A stretch of DNA of 44,966 nucleotides from Fibrobacterota bacterium (lineage in GTDB: Bacteria > Fibrobacterota > Fibrobacteria > UBA11236), in contig CANKII010000011.1 in the NCBI GenBank assembly GCA_947482115.1, positions 1 to 44,966 of the forward strand, read 5' to 3'. Every line of letters starts with the position of its first letter. Within the stretch, counting starts at the first letter, position 1. A program made the position numbers and the translations under genes. Below the pieces are notes generated by a model. The model was not told where the DNA came from and made no database searches. It was given only the letters and a program-made list of their open reading frames with translations. This document shows, one piece after another, positions 26,935 to 34,303 of the stretch.

Positions 26935-28749
26935 TCAAGTATTGGATTTCTCCGCCTGCGCCTTCTTCAACTCCGCCACAACCTTCGGATCAATCTGGAT
27001 ATGCAATTCCCTTAACTGCTTCTCCAACACCTCCGACGGCGCGCCCATCATCAAATCCTGCGCCCGCTGGTTCATCGGGAATGCAATAACCTCGCGGATG
27101 CTTTCCTCCTGCGCCAGCAGCATCACCATGCGATCCACACCCGGTGCAATACCTCCGTGAGGCGGAGCGCCGAGTTTGAAGGCGTTGATCATGCCGCCGA
27201 ATTTCTGGTTCACCACCTCGGGGCCGTAGCCTGCAATCTCAAACGCCTTGTACATGATCTCCGGCTTGTGATTCCGGATCGCGCCCGACGACAGCTCGAT
27301 GCCGTTGCACACGATGTCGTATTGATAGGCGAGAATGTCCATCGGGTCCTTGTTCAAAAGCGAGTCCATCCCGCCCTGCGGCATGGAAAACGGATTGTGC
27401 GAGAAGGCCACGCATTTGTTTTCCTCGTCGTACTCGAACATCGGGAAGTCCACGATCCAGCAAAAGCGGAACACGTCCTTCTCGATCAGATCCAAATCTT
27501 TTCCGAGTTTCACACGGAGCTGACCCGCCAGTTTCGCGGCCACCGAAGTCTTGTCGCAAATGAAGAATACGGCGTCGCCTTTTTCCGCGTTGCAGAGAAC
27601 GCGCAGGGCTTCCATGTGTTCCGGCGAAAGGAATTTGGCGATGGGGCCCTTCACACCTTCCTCGCCGTACACGAGATAGGCCAGACCTTTGGAGCCGATG
27701 CTTTGCGCGAAGTCCACCAGCTTGTCGAAAAAGCTGCGTGGCTGCGACGAGGCGTTCTTGACGGGAATGGCGCGCACGGATGCGCCACTCTTGACCGCGC
27801 TGGCAAAGGCCTGGAATCCGCTGTCTCTGAAAATGTCCGTGGCATCGCGGATTTCAATGGGGATGCGGAGATCAGGTTTGTCCGTTCCGTATTTCACCAT
27901 CGCTTCGCGGAAGGGAATATGCCGGAAGGAAATGTCGTCCATTTTCCACGTTGAGAATTCCTTGAACACGCCATGCACGACTTTTTCCACCGCGCTGAAA
28001 ACATCCTCCTGCGTCACAAAGCTCATCTCGATATCGAGTTGATAGAACTCACCGGGCGAACGATCCGCACGGGCATCTTCGTCGCGGAAGCAGGGTGCGA
28101 TTTGGAAATAGCGGTCGAAGCCGGCCACCATCAGCAATTGCTTGAACTGTTGCGGTGCCTGTGGCAGCGCATAGAAACGCCCCGGATGAATGCGGCTGGG
28201 AACGAGAAAGTCGCGCGCGCCTTCGGGCGAACTGCTGGTCAGAATCGGAGTCTGAAATTCGGTGAAGCCCTGATCCACCATGCGGCGGCGGAGCGAGGAA
28301 ATGATTTGACTGCGGAGCTGGATGTTGCGATGCAATTTTTCGCGGCGTAAATCGAGGAAACGGTATTTGAGACGTAACTCTTCGGGGCCACCGTCTTTGT
28401 CATCCACGAGGAAGGGCAGGGGATCGGCGGCGGATTGGATTTCAAAGGCATCGACCACGATTTCCACTTCGCCGGTGGACATGGACGAATTGATGGTTCC
28501 GGGCTCACGGGCCACGACATGGCCGGTGACGGTGATGACGCTTTCATAGCGCAGCTTGGTCGCGACTTCAAAAAAATCCCGTTCGGGGTGAAAAACGGTC
28601 TGGGAAACGCCGTAATGATCGCGCAAGTCGATGAAGAGGAAACGGCCGTGGTCGCGGCGGCGGAAGACCCAGCCGGAGATTTTTACGGTTTGGCCGACGT
28701 GTTCCTTGCGGAGTTCGCCGCAGGTATGGGATCGATAAGCATGCATCAT
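26935..28749 (-). CDS. aspS: Aspartyl-tRNA synthetase, probably non-discriminating
   Basis: A 604-residue bacterial-type class II AspRS. The N-terminal OB-fold anticodon domain shows [19 protein letters not shown]; the catalytic domain shows motif 2 ([19 protein letters not shown]), the bacterial GAD insert (about 280-420) and motif 3 ([13 protein letters not shown]). Two positions that I recall separating tRNA-Asp-specific from non-discriminating enzymes carry non-discriminating residues: His34, where E. coli has Leu30, and Gly84 in REPGTIN, where E. coli has Lys. If correct it also charges tRNA-Asn and would need GatCAB. The start may be either of two adjacent ATGs. Confidence 0.93.
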   Translation of the reverse strand: MMHAYRSHTCGELRKEHVGQTVKISGWVFRRRDHGRFLFIDLRDHYGVSQTVFHPERDFFEVATKLRYESVITVTGHVVAREPGTINSSMSTGEVEIVVDAFEIQSAADPLPFLVDDKDGGPEELRLKYRFLDLRREKLHRNIQLRSQIISSLRRRMVDQGFTEFQTPILTSSSPEGARDFLVPSRIHPGRFYALPQAPQQFKQLLMVAGFDRYFQIAPCFRDEDARADRSPGEFYQLDIEMSFVTQEDVFSAVEKVVHGVFKEFSTWKMDDISFRHIPFREAMVKYGTDKPDLRIPIEIRDATDIFRDSGFQAFASAVKSGASVRAIPVKNASSQPRSFFDKLVDFAQSIGSKGLAYLVYGEEGVKGPIAKFLSPEHMEALRVLCNAEKGDAVFFICDKTSVAAKLAGQLRVKLGKDLDLIEKDVFRFCWIVDFPMFEYDEENKCVAFSHNPFSMPQGGMDSLLNKDPMDILAYQYDIVCNGIELSSGAIRNHKPEIMYKAFEIAGYGPEVVNQKFGGMINAFKLGAPPHGGIAPGVDRMVMLLAQEESIREVIAFPMNQRAQDLMMGAPSEVLEKQLRELHIQIDPKVVAELKKAQAEKSNT

Positions 28750-28794
28750 TTCAACCTGTTCCAGCTCAAAAGGGCATAAAAATTAGTTAGGAAC

Positions 28795-28820
28795 GCTGGC
28801 TTCGACTCCGCTCAGCCAGC
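28795..28820. repeat. Palindromic repeat unit A upstream of aspS
   Basis: GCTGGCT (28795-28801) pairs with AGCCAGC (28814-28820) around the 12-nt loop TCGACTCCGCTC. The loop is the reverse complement of the loop of unit B at 11 of 12 positions. Confidence 0.7.
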
Positions 28821-28842
28821 AAATGCTTCAAGTTTTGAGCTT

Positions 28843-28874
28843 TCCGCACCCTGAGCGTAGTCGAAGGGTGCGGA
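28843..28874. repeat. Palindromic repeat unit B, inverted relative to unit A
   Basis: TCCGCACCCT (28843-28852) pairs with AGGGTGCGGA (28865-28874) around the loop GAGCGTAGTCGA. The core TCGACTNCGCTC, seen in many genomes as an intergenic repeat, is shared with unit A on the other strand, while the stem sequence is completely different. Confidence 0.7.
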
Positions 28875-28991
28875 GTTTGCAGGGTGTGCGGGCCTGTTCT
28901 ACCTTCCATCCTTCTTGATTTACCCATTTCATGAGCGTTTTTCGTTCCTTTTGTTCCTGCGAGTGAACACTCCGAAAGCCGGATCGATGCC

Positions 28992-30317
28992 ATGCACGCC
29001 ATAGGTTGGGAAGCTTTAATTCTGTTGTTCCTCATTCTGGGGAATGGACTTTTTGCCATGGCGGAAATCGCGCTGGTTTCGAGCCGCAAAGCGCGTTTGC
29101 AGCAATGGGCTGACTCCGGTGACCCCAAGGCGCGCAAGGCGCTGGATTTGCTCCATACTCCCGGGCACTTTTTGGCCACCATGCAGGTGGGCATGACGCT
29201 CATCGCCATCATCGAAGGCGCATATGGTGGCAAGGAATTCGCCGATCATGTCGGAGAATGGTTTGTGCATCTCGGTTACTTCGGACGCTTCAGCCACATT
29301 CTCGCATTTTGGGTGGTCGTGCTATGCATTGCATACTTGCAGGTTCTGATTGGCGAGTTGGTTCCCAAGGCCTTGGCCTTTCGTTATTCGGAACACATTG
29401 CCCGGCATGTTTCCAGACCTGTGGATCGATTGATCCGTTTCGGCGCGCCGCTGGTGAAATTCCTGAATGCCTCCACTGAGGGATTGCTCAAGCTTTTCGG
29501 CGGCAAAACTTCGCGGGACTCCTCCGTCACGGAAGAAGAGATTTCGATGATGTTGGCGCAGGGAACCAAGGCAGGGGTTTTTGAAGCCAGCCAGCAGGAC
29601 ATGATGGAAAGCGTGATCGAGATGAGCGATCGCCGTATCACTTCCATCATGACCGCCCGTCCCGACATCGCATGGCTGGAAACCGATGCCACGGTGCAGG
29701 ATATTCAATCCGTGCTGGCCGCATCTCCGTATTCCCGCTTTCCCGTTTGCTCCGGAGGTTTCGATAATGTGGTCGGCGTGGTGCATACCAAGGCCATTCT
29801 CGCGCGGGTATTGTCGGGCGAGTCCGTGGATTTGCAGTCGCTGGCCAAACCCATTCCCACCATTCCTGATTCGGTGCATGTACTCAAGGCCCTCGAAGCC
29901 TTTCGCGCCTCCGGTGCCACCATGGCTTTTGTTTCCGATGAATACGGGAGCATACTCGGTTTGGTGACTTTGGACGATGTGCTCAGCAACATTCTTGGAG
30001 ACATGGCGTCGCAACAGGGACATATCGGCGATCCCGATTCCTTTCAGCGCCCGGATGGTTCGTGGTTGGTCGACGGCACCAAGCCGGTTGAGGAGATCAA
30101 GGAACTTTTAAATATTGAATCCCTGCCCGACGAGGATGAAGGCGCTTATCAGACTTTGGGAGGATTCGTCATGGCGCAATTGGGTCGCATTCCCAAGGTG
30201 GGCGATGCCTTTGAATCGGACGGCAGGCGTTACGAAGTGATGGACATGGACGGTCATCGCGTGGACAAAGTTTTGATCGCTAAATTACCGGCAATCGATT
30301 CGGAGGAGAAAGCATGA
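28992..30317 (+). CDS. CNNM/CorC family membrane protein (HlyC/CorC type)
   Basis: The 441-residue protein has the full domain row: an N-terminal DUF21/CNNM membrane domain (about 1-175, several hydrophobic segments, with NGLFAMAEIALVSSRKARL), a paired CBS module (about 200-335, for example SRFPVCSGGFDNVVGVVHTK and MAFVSDEYGSILGLVTLDDV) and a C-terminal CorC_HlyC domain (about 350-435). The family is linked to Mg2+ or Co2+ export and envelope stress. It diverges from aspS across the hairpin region and overlaps the next regulator by four bases. Confidence 0.88.
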   Translation: MHAIGWEALILLFLILGNGLFAMAEIALVSSRKARLQQWADSGDPKARKALDLLHTPGHFLATMQVGMTLIAIIEGAYGGKEFADHVGEWFVHLGYFGRFSHILAFWVVVLCIAYLQVLIGELVPKALAFRYSEHIARHVSRPVDRLIRFGAPLVKFLNASTEGLLKLFGGKTSRDSSVTEEEISMMLAQGTKAGVFEASQQDMMESVIEMSDRRITSIMTARPDIAWLETDATVQDIQSVLAASPYSRFPVCSGGFDNVVGVVHTKAILARVLSGESVDLQSLAKPIPTIPDSVHVLKALEAFRASGATMAFVSDEYGSILGLVTLDDVLSNILGDMASQQGHIGDPDSFQRPDGSWLVDGTKPVEEIKELLNIESLPDEDEGAYQTLGGFVMAQLGRIPKVGDAFESDGRRYEVMDMDGHRVDKVLIAKLPAIDSEEKA

Positions 30318-31009
30318 TTATTGCAACGCATACCCATCTTCTCAAAGGTGTGGATCTTTTCTCCGCCCTTACCGATGCCCAAATTGGATACATCGCCAGT
30401 ATGACGGTTGAACAGGGATATGAACGCGGCGAAACCATTCTCAAGGAATCGGAAACCAGCGAAACTTTTTTTCTGATCGCATCGGGTTCAGTTAAAGTGA
30501 TTATTTCCGCCGAGGACGGCCGTGAAACCATCTTGGCCACACTAAGCGAAGGAGATTTTTTCGGAGAGATGGCCTTGTTAGACGGCGAACCCCGTTCAGC
30601 CACGGTTCGTGCGGTGGGGAAGACCAAGCTTCTTCTCATCCATCGCGAAGATTTCCTGCAATGTTTGAAACGTCATCCGGATTTGGTACTGGCATTGCTT
30701 TCCGAAATGTCCAAGCGTTTGCGCGCTGCGGATCGGCAAATCTCCTCGCTGGCTCTCATGCGTGTTTACGGCCGTGTGGCCACAACTCTTCTCAAACTCA
30801 TGGAAGAGCGCGGTGTCCGGGTCAAGACCCGTGAAGGCAAGCCGATCATTGTGATTCACGCAAGGCCAACGCATCAAACCATCGCCGATATGTCCGGCAC
30901 CACGCGGGAAACGGTGACCCGCGTGTTCAAGATTCTGGAGTCCAAAGGCGCCATCGCCACTCCGGGTCGCGATCTTCTCATCCTCGAGGAGAGCCGTCTT
31001 CGATCCTAA
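30314..31009 (+). CDS. Crp/Fnr family transcriptional regulator
   Basis: The 231-residue protein has a cyclic-nucleotide-binding fold (about 10-125, with EGDFFGEMALLDGEPRSATV, a near-canonical PBC signature including the Glu and Arg that contact cAMP in CRP) and a C-terminal HTH_CRP helix pair (QTIADMSGTTRETVTRVFKI). It is therefore a better cAMP-CRP candidate than the Crp-like protein at 3128. It is translationally coupled to the CNNM gene (ATGA). Confidence 0.9.
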   Translation: MIIATHTHLLKGVDLFSALTDAQIGYIASMTVEQGYERGETILKESETSETFFLIASGSVKVIISAEDGRETILATLSEGDFFGEMALLDGEPRSATVRAVGKTKLLLIHREDFLQCLKRHPDLVLALLSEMSKRLRAADRQISSLALMRVYGRVATTLLKLMEERGVRVKTREGKPIIVIHARPTHQTIADMSGTTRETVTRVFKILESKGAIATPGRDLLILEESRLRS

Positions 31010-31034
31010 TGCGATTCTGAAGCGAAATTGAATC

Positions 31035-31772
31035 ATGTGGTTGAGATGGTTGACGAAGCCCCTTGTTCCCGCCCTGTTGGCATGGGGAGCCGTGTGTTTG
31101 ATCGTGTTCTATATGTTGAACGGTTGGCTCATGCCATCTTTTGCCGGGCGATTCGCCAGAACTTCCGAAGTGCCCAAACTTGTGGGATTGAAAATGGAAA
31201 AGGCGGGGGAGGTTTTGCAGCAGCAGGGCTTGAGCCTTATGCTGGATACCGTCTCCGATTTTAGCGCAGAAGTGGGCGCCGGGAAAATCATGTCGCAATT
31301 TCCCGATCCCGGCATGACGGTGAAGCGGGGACGGCGAATCTGGGTGCGCGTCAGCAAGGGCCGTCGCGCCGTTGAAGTTCCCGTCTTGCGCGGCATGTCG
31401 CAGCGACAGGCTGAGATTTCATTGCAGGAACGCGGTCTGCGTCTTGGTGGTGTGCATTATCTCTCCACGGCAGACGTTCCCGCCGGTGCGGTGGTCGGAA
31501 CGCATCCCGCTGCCAAAGCCATGGTGGAACGGGGGCGTTGGGTCGAAGTGGATGTTTCCTCAGGAATCAATCCGGCTGCAACCCAGATGCCATCTTTGGC
31601 TGGGCTTTCATTATCGCAGGCCCGTAATCAAATCGAAGCCTTGCATCTCACGGTGGGAACAGTCACCGAACGTCCCGATTCCAAAAGCCTGCCGCAAACG
31701 GTGCTCTCTCAAAATCCCTTGCCAGGCGCGCCGCTGAAAGGGGAGCCGGTTGATCTCGTGGTCTCTCCGTAA
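31035..31772 (+). CDS. Membrane-anchored protein with three PASTA domains, no kinase
   Basis: The 245-residue protein has one N-terminal membrane helix (PLVPALLAWGAVCLIVFYML) and three extracytoplasmic PASTA domains (about 45-108, 112-178, 182-245), each with the G-x-x-x-x-x-A pattern (VPKLVGLKMEKA, VPVLRGMSQRQA, MPSLAGLSLSQA). PASTA domains bind peptidoglycan or lipid II and usually form the tail of Ser/Thr kinases or PBPs; none is fused here. The ATG is 25 bp after the regulator stop. A role in envelope sensing is inferred. Confidence 0.85.
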   Translation: MWLRWLTKPLVPALLAWGAVCLIVFYMLNGWLMPSFAGRFARTSEVPKLVGLKMEKAGEVLQQQGLSLMLDTVSDFSAEVGAGKIMSQFPDPGMTVKRGRRIWVRVSKGRRAVEVPVLRGMSQRQAEISLQERGLRLGGVHYLSTADVPAGAVVGTHPAAKAMVERGRWVEVDVSSGINPAATQMPSLAGLSLSQARNQIEALHLTVGTVTERPDSKSLPQTVLSQNPLPGAPLKGEPVDLVVSP

Positions 31773-33234
31773 TTTACCCCTGGGAAAACCGGGCGTCGCA
31801 CTTCTCTTCGCACTTTATCTGATCGGATGCGCCGCTCATCCTGCGGTGAAGGCATCCTCAACCCGATCCAAATCGAACGAAGACATTCCGCTGGCGCATG
31901 ATTTTTTTCTGCGCGCCCGCAGTATGGAAATGGCTGGCCGTTCTGGTGTGGCGTTGGGATATTATCAGGTCGCCTACCGTTATAACTCCACCAATCGTGA
32001 TCTTTGCTTCATCCTGCTGGATCGTCTTAGGGATGCCGGGAAAATCGACTCGGCGATCTTTCTGGGTAAAAATTGTTTCCGGCTTCAGGGCGATTCCACC
32101 AGTCAGCAATATCAGTCGCTGGGCCAGGCTTATTTGCAAAAAGACAGTTTGCGCCCGGCCATGGAATGCTATCGCGAAGCGGTGAAACTCGATGATGAAG
32201 ATCGGGACGCGCTCTATATCCTGACGGGATTGTATGAACAGTTGGGGGATATTCCCCATTATGCGGCGGGTTTGAAAAAGCTGTTGCCCTTGATGGAATA
32301 TCCCGCCCGGCTTACGGGAAAGCTCTTGCAGGCCTATCAAATACTGGGTCAGCCGGATTCCGCCTTGGATGTTTACCGGGAGATTCTGAAAAAGTCACCG
32401 GGGAATCAGGAAACGCTTTTTGGCTATGCCACTCTCGCGCAGCAACAGGGCAAACCGGAAGAATCCTGGCCCGCTCTGAACAAACTGGTGGAACTCAATC
32501 CTGAAAACGCGATGTATCAATATTCGCTTGGTTCGGTCGGACTCGAATTGCGCAAACCGGAATCCCGCGATGCCCTTGAGAAAGCGGTTGCGCTTGAGCC
32601 TGCCATTCCCGATTATTGGGCGCGCGCCATTTATGCCGGGAAGGTTTTCGGAAAGGATTCCCTCGCCGAATTTCAATTGGCCCATCTTCCCGACAGTACC
32701 AAGCTCGGGGGACAAGTTCCCCTGTTTCATGGAATGGTGCATGTGCTGCTGGCGCGGCATCTCGAACCCCATCAACCGGGAGAGATTGCCCATGCGCTGG
32801 AGGATTCCGTTGCAGCGAAGAATCATCGCCTCATTGCCGTTGGGCTTTTCCGCGCCGCGCTCGACAAAAATCCCGATGACCGGATTCTTCTGTTTGAACT
32901 GGGGACGAATCTCGAAAGGCTCGGACAGCGCGACAGCGCGGTGCAAATACTGACTCGCCTGGTGAAAGCCGACACCTTGAATCCCGTGGCCCTCAATTAT
33001 CTCGGGTACATGCTGGTGGAGGACAACAGGGATCTCGATTTTGCCGGCAAACTGATCGACCGCGCCCTCGCCCTGAACCCACGGGATGGAGCGTATCTGG
33101 ATTCCAAAGGTTGGTGGTGTTATCGCAAGGGAGACTTGTCCGCCGCACGCTTCTTTTTGCAAAAAGCCCTCGAACGCATCCCCAAGGATCCCACCATCCT
33201 GAAGCATTTGAAAACACTGGAGGTGGGCCTTTGA
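31750..33234 (+). CDS. TPR-repeat lipoprotein
   Basis: A 494-residue protein with an N-terminal hydrophobic segment and lipobox ALYLIGCAAH (Cys about 27), then many tetratricopeptide repeats covering most of the chain (for example SLGQAYLQKDSLRPAMECYREAV-type and LGTNLERLGQRDSAVQIL units), including a canonical one near the C-terminus. It seems to start at TTG 31750, with AGGGGAG just upstream, 23 bp inside the PASTA gene. It is coupled to the next lipoprotein by a TTGA overlap. TPR lipoproteins of this kind act as scaffolds in outer-membrane or secretion complexes. Confidence 0.82.
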   Translation: MISWSLRNLPLGKPGVALLFALYLIGCAAHPAVKASSTRSKSNEDIPLAHDFFLRARSMEMAGRSGVALGYYQVAYRYNSTNRDLCFILLDRLRDAGKIDSAIFLGKNCFRLQGDSTSQQYQSLGQAYLQKDSLRPAMECYREAVKLDDEDRDALYILTGLYEQLGDIPHYAAGLKKLLPLMEYPARLTGKLLQAYQILGQPDSALDVYREILKKSPGNQETLFGYATLAQQQGKPEESWPALNKLVELNPENAMYQYSLGSVGLELRKPESRDALEKAVALEPAIPDYWARAIYAGKVFGKDSLAEFQLAHLPDSTKLGGQVPLFHGMVHVLLARHLEPHQPGEIAHALEDSVAAKNHRLIAVGLFRAALDKNPDDRILLFELGTNLERLGQRDSAVQILTRLVKADTLNPVALNYLGYMLVEDNRDLDFAGKLIDRALALNPRDGAYLDSKGWWCYRKGDLSAARFFLQKALERIPKDPTILKHLKTLEVGL

Positions 33235-33989
33235 GTTTTCGATGGGGGATGATATGGGGCGCGCTCTTGCTTTTGGTCGCATGCGCTCCCACCAAAGATC
33301 CCTTTGGAATGGCTTTGCGTGCAGGACACGCACCTTCAGTTGCAATTCCTGAATCCTTAAGCGTGGAGCTGGCCGTTCTTCCAAGTCAAAAGGGTGCGAC
33401 TCCTTTTTCGGCAAAGCTATACGCTCGGCCTCATCAACAATACCGGTTGGATGCCTTCGGGTTTGCGTCTTCCATCGTGGCATCTTATTTGTGGACGGAT
33501 TCGACAGGCTCACCGCAAGCCGGAGGACATTGGACTTTGCTGTTGAACGACAAGCGGGAAGTTTGGGAAGGCGAAGGCGATTCTTTGAATTTGAAATCCG
33601 CCGCATTGCGCATTCCGGATGTGCATGCCGTGCTGGGTTTTTTGTGGGGCGAACCGCTGCCGGGTTTCCGCAATCGCGACGACAGCGCATTGGCATGGAG
33701 CCGGGATACTTTGCGGTGGAGTTCACACGGTGTGAATTGGGCCGCACGCTTTGAAGCTTCCACGGGAAACTGTGTGGAAGTTCTTGCGCAGGATGGTTCG
33801 CTCGCCTTCCGGTATGCGAAACATCAGCGATACGGTTCCCGTATTCTTCCCGGCGAAGTCGAAGTTTTTGTGAACGGGGAATCCATGTTGTTGTTGCGGG
33901 TTACCCGGGTTGAAGAACATCCGGAATGGAAAAAAGATCCCTTTGCTTTGAAGGTTCCTGATAATTACGACCATCGTCGCAGCAACTAG
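33231..33989 (+). CDS. LolB/DUF4292-like putative lipoprotein
   Basis: A roughly 252-residue protein starting at TTG 33231, which overlaps the TPR stop as TTGA and has GGAGGTGGG just upstream; an ATG at 33249 is the alternative. The signal ends in a lipobox LLLVACAP. The mature part is beta-rich with PHQQYRLDAFGFASSIVAS and PGEVEVFVNGESMLLLRVTRVE, which looks like the LolA/LolB half-barrel and the DUF4292 group. DUF4292 genes follow TPR lipoprotein genes in many Bacteroidota, which fits this order. The assignment rests on pattern and synteny, not on a database match. Confidence 0.6.
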   Translation: MSFRWGMIWGALLLLVACAPTKDPFGMALRAGHAPSVAIPESLSVELAVLPSQKGATPFSAKLYARPHQQYRLDAFGFASSIVASYLWTDSTGSPQAGGHWTLLLNDKREVWEGEGDSLNLKSAALRIPDVHAVLGFLWGEPLPGFRNRDDSALAWSRDTLRWSSHGVNWAARFEASTGNCVEVLAQDGSLAFRYAKHQRYGSRILPGEVEVFVNGESMLLLRVTRVEEHPEWKKDPFALKVPDNYDHRRSN

Positions 33990-34013
33990 GAGGCTTTTTA
34001 GCTGTTTTTTGGG

Positions 34014-34042
34014 TTGGACTTTTGCCCTGCGCGTTCTAACTT
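34014..34042 (+). promoter_or_regulatory. Candidate sigma-70 promoter for tRNA-His
   Basis: TTGGAC (34014-34019) is followed by a 17-bp spacer and TAACTT (34037-34042), 13 bp before the tRNA. The -35 is good, the -10 is weak. Confidence 0.45.
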
Positions 34043-34055
34043 TGCCCTCTCCTGT

Positions 34056-34132
34056 GGCGGGTGTAGCTCAGTTGGTAGAGCAGCGGTTTGTGGTACCGCT
34101 GGTCGCGGGTTCAAGTCCCGTCGCTCGCCCCA
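34056..34132 (+). tRNA. tRNA-His (anticodon GTG)
   Basis: The cloverleaf is complete. Acceptor GCGGGTG (34057-34063) pairs with CGCTCGC (34122-34128) with two wobbles. The extra G at -1 (34056) faces C73, which is the histidine identity feature. The D arm is GCTCAGTTGGTAGAGC, the anticodon stem GCGGT/ACCGC holds loop TTGTGGT (anticodon 34090-34092), and the T arm is GCGGGTTCAAGTCCCGT. CCA is encoded. Confidence 0.96.
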
Positions 34133-34303
34133 TTTCCCCCCCTTAGCCATACTTGTTTTTTGGGTATTGCCTCCGTTTGTAACGATTTTTCTCCGAATTG
34201 ATACATCATCAAGTCGCTTTCTTGGGTCATAAACAAAGAGGGCGCAGTATATTGCATGGCATAGTCATGGGTAATGCCAAAAAATGGGCGGGAGGATTTT
34301 AAA

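Noticed and set aside
33496-33520. TTCGACAGGCTCAC-like string resembling a common intergenic repeat
   Set aside because: It lies within the LolB-like coding frame without a matching inverted partner, so chance is the simpler explanation.
32395-33747. 450-codon open frame antisense to the TPR and LolB-like genes
   Set aside because: Covered by two well-supported genes on the other strand with ribosome sites and lipoboxes; no domain visible.
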